From: DTYU01 sp040757355 | GTDB taxonomy: Bacteria > Bacillota > Desulfotomaculia > Desulfotomaculales > Ammonificaceae | DNA length: 64,000 nt | Assembly (NCBI GenBank): GCA_040757355.1 | Contig: JBFLWY010000007.1 | Location: 19,466-83,465, forward strand | Reading direction: 5' to 3' | Translations under genes and position numbers: made by a program | Notes under the pieces: model-generated | Database searches by the model: none | What the model saw: the letters and a program-made list of their open reading frames with translations, nothing else | Told to the model about the DNA's origin: nothing | Shown: piece after piece, positions 1 to 7,544 of the stretch | Position numbering within the stretch: the first letter of the stretch is position 1 | Layout of the letters: the number at the start of each line of letters is the position of its first letter

Positions 1-1
1 G

Positions 2-643
2 GTGGAACCAAGCTACGGCAATAACGGTACAGCCCGGGTTATTTTGTTCGTAGGCCCCACCGGAGTGGGGAAGACAACCACCCTGGCAAAATTGGCCGCC
101 CAGTTTCGGTTGTTCTACCAAAAGGATGTAACGCTGGTTACTATCGATACGTACCGCATCGGTGCTGTGGAACAGTTAAGGTCGTATGCGGAAATTATCG
201 GTATTCCGTTAGAGGTGGTTATGACTCCGGCGGAATTGAGCCGGGTCTTACATAACCATGCGCATGCCGATTATATCCTGATCGACAGTGCCGGGCGACC
301 GTCGAAAAATCTCCAGCAGGTTCTTGAACTTAAAGGATTTATCGAGTCTATTCCAGAACCGCGCGACATTTTCCTGGTTTTAAGCTGCAATACAAAGTAC
401 AGGGATCTTCTTAGGGTCGCGGAGGATTTCGGCCGGCTGGACTACAACAAGCTGATTTTTACGAAGCTTGATGAGACGGAAAGTCCCGGTTCAATTTTCA
501 ACCTGGTTTACCGCCTTAGGCTGCCGGCGGTTTACATAACAGACGGCCAAAGTGTCCCGGATGATATTGCGTCGCTGTACCCAAAGAAACTTGCAAAGCT
601 GCTTTTAAAGGGAGGGGAGCGGAATGCTGGATCAGGCGCATAA
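2..643 (+). CDS. flhF: Flagellar SRP-like GTPase FlhF (C-terminal part, cut by window edge)
   Basis: SRP/FtsY-family GTPase that places flagella at the cell pole together with FlhG. The visible 213 residues hold the G domain: P-loop GPTGVGKTTT (about residues 18-27), the DTYRIGAVEQLR motif, IDSAGR (G3), and TKLDE (G4). The N-terminal B and N domains lie left of the window, so the GTG at position 2 is only the first in-frame codon and not a demonstrated start. The 3' end overlaps flhG by 20 nt, implying translational coupling. The G3 motif has IDSAGR where IDTAGR is usual. Identification is firm; only the 5' end is missing. Confidence 0.95.
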   Translation: MEPSYGNNGTARVILFVGPTGVGKTTTLAKLAAQFRLFYQKDVTLVTIDTYRIGAVEQLRSYAEIIGIPLEVVMTPAELSRVLHNHAHADYILIDSAGRPSKNLQQVLELKGFIESIPEPRDIFLVLSCNTKYRDLLRVAEDFGRLDYNKLIFTKLDETESPGSIFNLVYRLRLPAVYITDGQSVPDDIASLYPKKLAKLLLKGGERNAGSGA

Positions 644-1499
644 GCTTCGTACCCTCGTCAACAGCATCCTGCCTTCTCCGATGAACAACAGCCGGGTGGC
701 AGGACCGCGAGTAATCACTATTACCAGTGGAAAGGGCGGAGTAGGCAAAACAAGTCTGGCGGTGAATTTGGGGCTGTTGCTTGCGCGCTGGTCGCGACGG
801 GTAATGCTTTTCGACGCCGACCTGGGACTGGCGAACATCGAGGTCATGCTGGGGATCACGCCTGCTTATACGCTTTACGAATTTCTTTACGGCACAAAAA
901 GCATCGAAGAGATAGTATTCTCCGGCCCCTACGGGTTACAAATCGTTTCGGGCGGTTCCGGGATGCAGGAACTCGCCAACCTCGACAGCATCCAGCGTCA
1001 GAGAATCCTGGACATGCTGCCCTACTTAAGGGCAAAGACGGACTTTGTATTGGTGGACACCGGAGCGGGAATTTCCAAAAATGTCCTGGGTTTCGTTGCT
1101 GCTGCGGAGGAAGTAGTCATGGTCATAACCCCGGAACCGACTTCGCTAACTGATGCGTACAGCCTTATTAAGGTTTTGGCCAGGTTTAAGGTACATTCCG
1201 AGGCACGACTTGTGGTTAATCGGGCACGAGACGAGGGAGAAGCGGCGCAGGCTGCACAAAAACTGCAGTTGGTCTGCAGAAAATTCCTCGATTTTAACCT
1301 AAATTATCTTGGGGCGGTTCTCGAGGATGGAGTGGTGGGACAGGCGGTAAAGAACCAGCGTCCTTTCGTGCTATCCCAGCCCTACTCTACAGCAGCACGA
1401 AACCTCAACCACGTTGCGCGTTGTTTGGTGGAAGAGAAGGATTTTACCCCGAAGGCGGCTGAACGGTTTCTTAGTCGGTTGCTGAAGCTGTTCGGATAA
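624..1499 (+). CDS. flhG: MinD/ParA-family ATPase FlhG (YlxH), flagellar number regulator
   Basis: Deviant-Walker ATPase that controls the number of flagella and stimulates FlhF GTPase. The protein (291 aa) carries SGKGGVGKTSLAVNLG near residue 35, the MinD-type FDADLGLANI motif, VDTGAG, and a C-terminal amphipathic stretch (FLSRLLKLFG) that probably binds membrane. The first 20 residues (LDQAHKLRTLV) resemble the FlhF-activating N-terminal motif of the family, DQAxxLR. The ATG at 624 lies inside the end of flhF and has a GGAGGGGAG ribosome site 4-11 nt upstream. It sits between flhF and the PilZ gene, as in other Clostridia flagellar operons. Confidence 0.95.
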   Translation: MLDQAHKLRTLVNSILPSPMNNSRVAGPRVITITSGKGGVGKTSLAVNLGLLLARWSRRVMLFDADLGLANIEVMLGITPAYTLYEFLYGTKSIEEIVFSGPYGLQIVSGGSGMQELANLDSIQRQRILDMLPYLRAKTDFVLVDTGAGISKNVLGFVAAAEEVVMVITPEPTSLTDAYSLIKVLARFKVHSEARLVVNRARDEGEAAQAAQKLQLVCRKFLDFNLNYLGAVLEDGVVGQAVKNQRPFVLSQPYSTAARNLNHVARCLVEEKDFTPKAAERFLSRLLKLFG

Positions 1500-1514
1500 G
1501 GAGGGAGAGGTTTG

Positions 1515-2171
1515 GTGACATATGAGCAGGTCGGGCTGGCGGTTAACCAGCGCATCATCGTGGCACTGGAAGGCAGCGGTGAGTACTACGTGTCTTCGGT
1601 TGAAGACATTACGTCTGAGGAAGTCTTTATTTCGGTGCCCTACCGGCGCCAAATACCGCTGATGCTCTCGCGCGGGGATCGTGTTAGGGTCGAGTTTTCC
1701 GGGGACAACGAGTGTTTTGCCTTCGTAACTGCGGTCACCGGGCGCCGGGAGGAAGGAATTCTACTGTACAGCCTTGCTTTCCCTGACGAGATTGAACGAA
1801 TCCAGCGCCGGCGTGATGTACGATTGGCCGTTATGCTCGACGTAGCCTATGCCCTTGCACCGGAAGGGGATGCGGCGGCAGTGTTTAAAGAAGCTAAGGC
1901 CCTTGACCTCAGCGCCGGTGGTATCCGTTTGGTTACGGACCAGGACTATCCGCCGGGAACCTTTCTGCTTGTGAAGTTCAGGTTGCCGATGCGGAACGAT
2001 TTCTTCGAAACGGTTACTAAGGCCGAGGTTATACGCACGGAACCCGTTGTGTTGGAGAAGAAAAGACTCCACCACCTGGGGCTGAAGTTTATCGACATGC
2101 CACAGGCCCATAAGGATAAGATTTTCAGCTACATATTCTGGAAAATGATGGAGCAAGCACGGTTGCGCTGA
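1515..2171 (+). CDS. PilZ-domain c-di-GMP-binding protein (YcgR/YpfA-like flagellar brake)
   Basis: Likely couples cyclic di-GMP to flagellar motor control. About 218 aa: an N-terminal YcgR-type domain (residues 1-90) and a C-terminal PilZ domain with both binding signatures, RRRDVR (near residue 98) and DLSAGG (near residue 130). GTG at 1515 is chosen because the ribosome site GGAGGGAGAGG ends at 1510; a TTG at 1512 is also possible. It follows flhG by 15 nt and is the last gene before a 660-bp repeat-filled gap. The HD-GYP phosphodiesterase at 15.9 kb is a potential partner in lowering c-di-GMP. Confidence 0.87.
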   Translation: MTYEQVGLAVNQRIIVALEGSGEYYVSSVEDITSEEVFISVPYRRQIPLMLSRGDRVRVEFSGDNECFAFVTAVTGRREEGILLYSLAFPDEIERIQRRRDVRLAVMLDVAYALAPEGDAAAVFKEAKALDLSAGGIRLVTDQDYPPGTFLLVKFRLPMRNDFFETVTKAEVIRTEPVVLEKKRLHHLGLKFIDMPQAHKDKIFSYIFWKMMEQARLR

Positions 2172-2831
2172 GGCGCTGAATTTCTGCCGTCAAACTCCAA
2201 TCGTCGGTTGTCGGTTAATTGTAAAAACTCGCTGAAGGTTAAAACGACTAACAATAGTTTATAGAGGAATCGTTCACGACGATTACGTGTTGCCATCGAA
2301 GATGAAAATGGTTCAATTGCTTATGCTTCGGTCTGTTTATCAACGTTGAACGTTGAACGGACCCCACCCAGCACTCAGTAAGATCTTTGAAGTTTAACCC
2401 AGCACTCAATGCAGTCCTTAAGTGATGGGCATTAGACTAATGAAGGTCTTTCCTCCGAAGTTCAAAAAGTCCCATTGAGTGCTGGGCACTCAGGCCAATG
2501 AAGGTTTCTCCGTTGAAGTGTAAAAGCTGCACTGAGTGCTGGGCTGTCAGTATCAGGTTGAACGTCTATTTTATGACACTGATAGTTAAGCACTAGGGCT
2601 TTAGGTCTTCTGAGGTAAGCGAATAACGATTATAAATCTCGGACTGAGTGCTGGTTGCCACCGGAGATGAAAATGGTTCGCCTTTCGCGTGCTTAGGACC
2701 GGGACTTGCGACTCAGGACCCAGGCGGTATTTGCCGGAGACGGTCTTCAGCCTTATTCCGGCCTACTCTGGACTTATAAAACTTCGAACGTCGAACCTTG
2801 AAATCCGAACGATTTTTAGGGGAGGGGGTCT
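2172..2831. other. 660-bp gene-free, repeat-filled gap before the sigma-28 gene
   Basis: No credible gene. It holds an AATCGT/ACGATT hairpin (2268-2284), the first copy of the four-box repeat block (2336-2564), a further TGAGTGCTGG (2645-2654), and degenerate GAACGTCGAACCTTGAAA units close to the next gene (2778-2812). In Bacillus-type operons cheB, cheA and cheW lie between flhG and the sigma gene; here this gap takes their place. Confidence 0.7.
2336..2564 (+). repeat. Four-box repeat block, copy 1
   Basis: A 229-bp block almost identical to 28855-29088. It contains AACGTTGAACGTTGAAC at the left, then four 11-bp boxes: CCCAGCACTCA at 2367-2377 and 2398-2408, and the complement TGAGTGCTGGG at 2476-2486 and 2533-2543. 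Boxes 2 and 3 extend to 13 bp (CCCAGCACTCAAT / ATTGAGTGCTGGG). The boxes are arranged so that 1 can pair with 4 and 2 with 3, giving a long nested hairpin. The palindrome CATTAGACTAATG lies between boxes 2 and 3. No reading frame. Confidence 0.85.
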
Positions 2832-3599
2832 ATGGCTGTGGAAGAAGCCTGGCAAGAATACAAGGTCAACGGGAAGGAAAGTGCGCGTGAAGAGTTAATC
2901 ATCAAGCACCTTCCTTTGGTTAAACAGTTGGCCGGGCGTCTTGCTGTACGTTTACCGCCGTGGATAAGCCAGGAGGACCTTGAAAGTGCGGGGGTGTTCG
3001 GCCTTATGTCTGCGATCGAGCGGTTTAATCCGGATCATGGCACGGACTTTGAGGCCTATGCTTACCGGCGGGTAAGGGGAGCGATGCTGGACGAGGTGCG
3101 CCGGCTGACCTGGTTGCCACGGAGCCTCTGGCAGCGGATGCAGGAGGTCAACACAGTACGCGAAGAACTTGAAAAGAAAAGCGGCCAGCGTCCGTCCGAT
3201 GAGGAATTGGCAAAGGTATTGGGAATTACGTCGGCGGAACTGGCAAGGGTTACTTCATATTTTCAGGCCATCTGCCCCGCTTCCCTGGAGGAAGTAGTCA
3301 ACGCAGGCAACGGGAGCCAGTTGTCCTGGGGCGACTTGATTGAGGACCCGTTAAGCCCTGACCCGCTGGAGGTGCTCTGCCGGAACGACGACCATTCAAT
3401 CTTGGAGGAAGCGATATCCTGTCTTGACGACAAGCTGAAGCTTGTGCTGGCTCTGTATTACCAAGAGGGGCTTACTTTGAAGGAAATCGGCAGGGTCATC
3501 AACGTTTCCGAATCTCGTGTATGCCAGCTTCATGCCAAAGCGATCAAAAAGCTGAGAGAGTTAATATTTGCGCTGAGCGAAACAGGGGGAGTCAGTTAA
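2832..3599 (+). CDS. fliA: RNA polymerase sigma factor, FliA/SigD (sigma-28) type
   Basis: Directs polymerase to late flagellar and chemotaxis promoters (TAAA-N14/15-GCCGATAT). The 255-aa protein shows region 2 (FGLMSAIERFNPDHGTDFEA, then RRVRGAMLDEVRRLTWLPRS, a FliA hallmark), region 3, and a region 4 helix-turn-helix (LTLKEIGRVINVSESRVCQL). ATG at 2832 follows GGGGAGGGGG with good spacing. It is followed by a TAATG overlap into the next gene. A matching promoter lies upstream of the HD-GYP gene at 15.85 kb. WhiG-type sigma factors are close relatives, but the flagellar context favours FliA/SigD. Confidence 0.93.
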   Translation: MAVEEAWQEYKVNGKESAREELIIKHLPLVKQLAGRLAVRLPPWISQEDLESAGVFGLMSAIERFNPDHGTDFEAYAYRRVRGAMLDEVRRLTWLPRSLWQRMQEVNTVREELEKKSGQRPSDEELAKVLGITSAELARVTSYFQAICPASLEEVVNAGNGSQLSWGDLIEDPLSPDPLEVLCRNDDHSILEEAISCLDDKLKLVLALYYQEGLTLKEIGRVINVSESRVCQLHAKAIKKLRELIFALSETGGVS

Positions 3600-4012
3600 T
3601 GCTTATTGCACTTACGTGCATCCTGGTGCTGGTTTTGTTAACATTTTTTGGCGGGTTTCTGTGGTTTCTATGCCGCTATAAGCGGCATCAGGACTTCACC
3701 GCACAAGTCCAGGAAGCGGTCACGGTTGAGGAACTGGACCTTGAGAGTAGATTAATAAACATTGAGAACAAAATCGAAACCTTAACCGATGTCTGCCTCG
3801 AACTGAGGGGACGGCTCCACTGGCTTGAACAACAGGTAGGAGTCATTGTAAACCGGCAGGCACGGGCAGGGGGCCAGTTGAGTGCCTATGAGGCGGTTTA
3901 TAAGGCTTATGACCAAGGGAAGAAAGTAGTGGATCTGGCGCGAGAATTCGGGCGCGGCAAAGGCGAAATTGAGCTTATCCTAAATCTCAGGCGAATTAGA
4001 AAAGAGGGGTAA
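3599..4012 (+). CDS. DUF6115/DUF2802-like membrane-anchored coiled-coil protein
   Basis: Function not established. The start is the ATG at 3599 that overlaps the sigma stop (TAATG), preceded by GGGGGAG. The 137-aa product has one N-terminal membrane helix (residues 2-24), a predicted coiled coil (about 35-90) and a short C-terminal domain with the pattern YEAVYKAYDQGKKVVDLARE followed by FGRGKGEIELIL. That C-terminus is characteristic of the DUF6115/DUF2802 family found next to sigma-28 genes in Clostridia. It may be a helix-turn-helix-like module. Sits 2 nt ahead of the flgG-like gene. Confidence 0.8.
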   Translation: MLIALTCILVLVLLTFFGGFLWFLCRYKRHQDFTAQVQEAVTVEELDLESRLINIENKIETLTDVCLELRGRLHWLEQQVGVIVNRQARAGGQLSAYEAVYKAYDQGKKVVDLAREFGRGKGEIELILNLRRIRKEG

Positions 4013-4014
4013 AA

Positions 4015-4761
4015 ATGCTGCGTGGGATTTATACTGCGGCCTCGGGGTTGAATATGCAACAGACGCAGATGGACGTTGTCGCGAACAATATCGCCAACTT
4101 ATCAACTACCGGTTTTAAGCTGGATCGCGTTGGTGTCGGGAGTTTCCCTTCAATTCTCCTCGTTCGGCTGGAAGCAGGGGAACAGGCTGAGCCCATCGGG
4201 ACAACCTGCTACGGAACTCTCGCCGAAACTGTAACCACCGATTTTCGGGATGGTCCCCTTCAAAACACCGGTGTGTTAAGTGACGTGGCTTTGATAGGTG
4301 AAGGTTTTTTAGTGGTTGAGACAACAGACGGAGAGCGCTATTTTAGAGGGGGCACACTCTATATTAACGGTGACGGTTTTCTTGCTACTGCCAGCGGCGA
4401 TAGAGTCCTTGGCGAGAACGGGCCGATTGCTATGGAAACCGGTTACTTCAGAATTGCTGAAGATGGTACGATTACTGTTGAAGGGAACACGGTTGATAAG
4501 CTGCTGTTGGTCGAGTTCGAGGATAAGAGCGGACTGGTTAAGGAAGGGCAGAATTACTTCCGGTCTGACAGCGCCGGTCCGGTTGCATCATCTGGAACAG
4601 TAGTTCGCCAAGGATTTCTCGAAGGGTCGAATGTTCAATTAGCTGACGAAATGGCAAGGCTGATTGAGGGCCTGCGTGCTTATCAGTTGAGTCAGCGGTC
4701 TTTTCGGGCTCACGACGAAATTCTGGGCAAAGCTGTCAACCAGGTAGGAAAGGTACGTTAG
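4015..4761 (+). CDS. flgG: Flagellar basal-body rod/hook protein, FlgF/FlgG family
   Basis: A rod or hook-basal-body protein exported by the flagellar type III system. The 248-aa product begins with the family motif LRGIYTAASGLNMQQTQMDV-VANNIANLSTTGFK and ends with the FlgG/FlgE C-terminal motif (NVQLADEMARLIEGLRAYQ). Length is near the usual 240-265 aa for FlgF/FlgG (FlhO/FlhP in Bacillus). Many Firmicutes carry two tandem paralogs here; only one is present. FlgF and FlgG cannot be separated confidently without alignment. Confidence 0.9.
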   Translation: MLRGIYTAASGLNMQQTQMDVVANNIANLSTTGFKLDRVGVGSFPSILLVRLEAGEQAEPIGTTCYGTLAETVTTDFRDGPLQNTGVLSDVALIGEGFLVVETTDGERYFRGGTLYINGDGFLATASGDRVLGENGPIAMETGYFRIAEDGTITVEGNTVDKLLLVEFEDKSGLVKEGQNYFRSDSAGPVASSGTVVRQGFLEGSNVQLADEMARLIEGLRAYQLSQRSFRAHDEILGKAVNQVGKVR

Positions 4762-5074
4762 CGCTTAATTGCGAACGTTGGTTAGAATTGTTCCGGCCGC
4801 TCAAGAAAGTATTGCCAACGCAGAATTGCCGGTAATTAAAGTAAGCTTATTTACGGTACGAAAGTTTCAGTCAGGTACTCAGTTCAATGAAAGAATGTTG
4901 CTATGTACCGGGGAGGCCGCTTGCAGATGTCGGAGGCAGGAGGTCAGAAGTCGGAAAACCGGGGTTGAAATGCGCAGGACGAATTCCTTTAAACAAATTT
5001 GCCTCTGAGATCCGGCGTCTCGCTTCTGAAACTGCCAGGCTCAGTTCGAAAGCGGTCTCCTAGGAGGAAGCAAG
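4762..5074. other. 313-bp gap with AAGTCGGAGGTC-type repeats
   Basis: No credible gene. Contains the purine-rich string GGAGGCAGGAGGTCAGAAGT (4932-4951) and its roughly complementary partner GATCCGGCGTCTCGCTTCTG (5010-5029), the same family seen at 13.0 kb and 20.1 kb. The cheD ribosome site AGGAGGAAG is at 5062-5070. Confidence 0.6.
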
Positions 5075-5593
5075 TTGGTTGCAGTGAACATGACGTTATT
5101 GAACTGCCCAGGTGAGATTCAAGTAGGTATAGCCGATTTAAAGGTTGGTCGGGAGCCGGCGGTTTTAATCACCTTGGGGCTTGGGTCATGCGTAGGGGTT
5201 GCGTTATATGACCCGGTCAAAAAGGTCGGCGGCCTTCTTCACATAATGTTGCCGAGGATGTCTGAGTTCTCGAGGGGGACGGCGAAGCCGGCAAAATTTG
5301 CCGATACGGGTATACCGCTTCTGCTGGAGGAGGTCTTGAAGTTGGGGGCCAACCGCCGATGCCTTGAGGCAAAGATCGCGGGTGGGGCACAAATGTTCAG
5401 CGGCCTTGATAAGAGTTTCCTCTTGGACATAGGGGATAGAAACATAAGTGCTGTACGCGACACATTGAAAGATTTAAGGATAAGAATCGCAGCCGAAGAC
5501 GTTGGGGGGAATAACGGCCGGACAATGTTATTGTATACTGCTACCGGCAGGGTGATAATCAAAACGCTCGGCACTCAAAAAAAGGAGATCTAA
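5075..5593 (+). CDS. cheD: Chemoreceptor glutamine deamidase CheD
   Basis: Deamidates glutamines of methyl-accepting receptors and, in the Bacillus paradigm, stimulates CheC. The 172-aa protein has the papain-like catalytic Cys in LGLGSCVGVALYD and the His in GGLLHIMLP, with a C-terminal conserved GGNNGRTM. TTG at 5075 is placed 5 nt after AGGAGGAAG. It opens a run cheD-cheR-cheC-cheY with 1-30 nt gaps. Having both CheD and CheC locally supports a Bacillus-type adaptation system. Confidence 0.94.
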   Translation: MVAVNMTLLNCPGEIQVGIADLKVGREPAVLITLGLGSCVGVALYDPVKKVGGLLHIMLPRMSEFSRGTAKPAKFADTGIPLLLEEVLKLGANRRCLEAKIAGGAQMFSGLDKSFLLDIGDRNISAVRDTLKDLRIRIAAEDVGGNNGRTMLLYTATGRVIIKTLGTQKKEI

Positions 5594-5594
5594 G

Positions 5595-6362
5595 ATGGAT
5601 TTTGATGCTTTTAAGTACAGGGTGCACAGCACGTTTAATATAGACCTGGCCGGCTACAAGGAGGCACAGCTCAAACGCCGTACCGGTAACCTGATGTCAC
5701 GGCACGGAATAACGGATTACATGGCATATTACCAGCTTCTAAAACGAGATCCGGATGCCTTTCAGGAGTTCATGGACTACCTCACAATAAACGTAACGGA
5801 GTTCTTCCGCGATCCGGGGATGTTTGAGTTGCTGGAGAAAGAGGTCCTCCCGGAGCTGTTAGCAAGACGTTCATTTCTTAGAATCTGGAGCGCTGCTTGT
5901 TCGAACGGTGCAGAACCTTACTCGGTAGCGATGATTCTTGAAGACATAGCACCCCGCTCTCATTACCGGATTGAAGCTACCGACATCGATAGGAAGATAC
6001 TCGAGATTGCAAGAAGAGGTTCTTATTCGGCGGATTTGCTGAAGAACGTGTCCCCGGCCCGAAAGGAGAAGTACTTCCGCGCAGAAAACGGGTCCTTTAT
6101 GGTAAATGAAAAGCTGAAACGAAGGGTGAACTTCCGGCACCATGATTTACTGAAAGATCCTTATATCATAGGCTTAGACTTAGTCGTATGCCGTAATGTG
6201 CAGATATACTTTACAAAGGATGCACAGGAAAGGGTTATGAAACAGTTCAGCGACTCTTTGAACCCGGGAGGTTATCTCTTCATCGGGTCGAGTGAGACGA
6301 TTTTCAACTGGCGTGAGTTGAAGCTGGAAAAGAGACACTTCTCTTTCTACCGGAAGGTTTAG
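5595..6362 (+). CDS. cheR: Chemotaxis protein methyltransferase CheR
   Basis: SAM-dependent methylation of receptor glutamates. The 255-aa product has the N-terminal helical domain and a Rossmann methyltransferase domain with IWSAACSNGAEPYSVAM (SAM motif I; the family usually has CSTGEEPYS, so two positions differ), EATDID, and VVCRNVQIYF (usually CRNVLIYF). ATG at 5595 is one base past the cheD stop and uses AAAAAGGAG within the end of cheD. The substitutions leave the acidic SAM-binding residue in place, so activity is expected. Confidence 0.94.
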   Translation: MDFDAFKYRVHSTFNIDLAGYKEAQLKRRTGNLMSRHGITDYMAYYQLLKRDPDAFQEFMDYLTINVTEFFRDPGMFELLEKEVLPELLARRSFLRIWSAACSNGAEPYSVAMILEDIAPRSHYRIEATDIDRKILEIARRGSYSADLLKNVSPARKEKYFRAENGSFMVNEKLKRRVNFRHHDLLKDPYIIGLDLVVCRNVQIYFTKDAQERVMKQFSDSLNPGGYLFIGSSETIFNWRELKLEKRHFSFYRKV

Positions 6363-6392
6363 TCCCGTAGCTGACAGGGGAGGGCGTTTTGC

Positions 6393-6998
6393 TTGCAGCA
6401 ATACGTTGACATACTCCGGGAAGTAGGAAATATCGGAATTGGTAACGCTGCCACAGCGTTGGCCGAGTTTCTCTCGGCCAAGATTAGTATGACTGTACCG
6501 CGCACCGATTTTGTCCCGGTCGAAGAAGTTTTCGCCAGGGTTGGTAGAGTGGAGGAACTCGTAGCTGCTATCCTGCTACGTATTGACGGGGATTTGTCGG
6601 GAACTATTTTATTTATTTTCACCGAGGAAAGCGCACTGCGGCTTATATCGAAGATTTTGGGTCAACCGGTGGCAACGATTCAGGAACTCGGCGACATGGA
6701 GGAGTCGGTGCTGATGGAGATAGGGAACGTCCTGACAGGTTCATTCCTGAACGCTATCAGCGCGATGACCCAGTTTACGATAATTCCTGCAGTGCCGCTG
6801 TTTACCTTTGACATGCTCGGATCGGTTATTAACAGCTCACTTTTGGGAACCGGGATGGTCGAAGATCAGGTCTTGCTTATCGAAACACTGCTGTCGCAGG
6901 AAGGAAACGGTGTTTACGGAAACCTCCTGTTTTTCTTTGATATAGGTTCGCTGGATACGCTTTTAGAAGTTTTGCAGACCCAGTTGGAAAATATTTAG
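6393..6998 (+). CDS. cheC: CheY-P phosphatase CheC
   Basis: Dephosphorylates CheY-P and binds CheD. The 201-aa protein retains both pseudo-symmetric active sites of the CheC/CheX/FliY family (S/D-x3-E-x2-N): DILREVGN near residue 5 and SVLMEIGN near residue 105. TTG at 6393 follows AGGGGAGGG at 6376-6384. Directly upstream of its substrate gene cheY. Confidence 0.93.
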   Translation: MQQYVDILREVGNIGIGNAATALAEFLSAKISMTVPRTDFVPVEEVFARVGRVEELVAAILLRIDGDLSGTILFIFTEESALRLISKILGQPVATIQELGDMEESVLMEIGNVLTGSFLNAISAMTQFTIIPAVPLFTFDMLGSVINSSLLGTGMVEDQVLLIETLLSQEGNGVYGNLLFFFDIGSLDTLLEVLQTQLENI

Positions 6999-7012
6999 GG
7001 AAGGGTGGTCCT

Positions 7013-7390
7013 ATGCTCAGACGCGTTCTGATTGTCGATGACGCAGCCTTTATGCGGATGATGATCAAGAACATCATCACTAAGAACGGGTACGAGGTTG
7101 TGGGGGAGGCGGAAAACGGGGTGGTCGCGGTCGAGCTTTACAAGCAGCTCAGACCCGACTTGGTAACCATGGACATCACCATGCCTGAAATGGACGGCAT
7201 TGCAGGGGTCAAAGCTATCAGAGCTATCGACCCGAGTGCCAATATAATCATGGTCAGTGCAATGGGCCAGCAGGCGATGGTAATGGAAGCCATTCAAGCA
7301 GGAGCCAAGGACTTTATCGTAAAACCGTTCCAGCAAGAACGAATCTTGCAGGCGATGGAACGCGTCCTGGCAAGGGCGGAACATAACTGA
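7013..7390 (+). CDS. cheY: Chemotaxis response regulator CheY
   Basis: Stand-alone receiver domain (125 aa) that binds the FliM/FliY switch. Conserved residues are visible: D9/D10 (LIVDD), phospho-acceptor D54 (TMDITMPEMDG), S82 and K104 (IVKPF). ATG at 7013 follows AGGGAAGGGTGG. The kinase CheA and the adaptor CheW are not in this window, so phosphorylation depends on genes elsewhere. Confidence 0.95.
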   Translation: MLRRVLIVDDAAFMRMMIKNIITKNGYEVVGEAENGVVAVELYKQLRPDLVTMDITMPEMDGIAGVKAIRAIDPSANIIMVSAMGQQAMVMEAIQAGAKDFIVKPFQQERILQAMERVLARAEHN

Positions 7391-7544
7391 GAAAATCTAG
7401 GGGCTGTCAATAATCGTCGGTTTGAATGCCTTAGCGGTCTGACACCGGAAAGGTTGTAAAGACCCCTTTCTCTGCTTACAGACGTGGATGGTGTTAGTCT
7501 GTGAGGAAAACGCTGCAACAGCCTCCGGCAAAGAGGTGATTTAA

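Noticed and set aside
2367..2654. CRISPR-like array made of the CCCAGCACTCA/TGAGTGCTGGG words
   Set aside because: Units are only 11-13 bp, occur in both orientations with uneven spacing (31, 78, 57), recur far away as a complete block, and there are no cas genes.
2689..2898. 69-codon frame overlapping the sigma-28 start
   Set aside because: Out of frame with fliA, runs through repeat DNA, and lacks a ribosome site.
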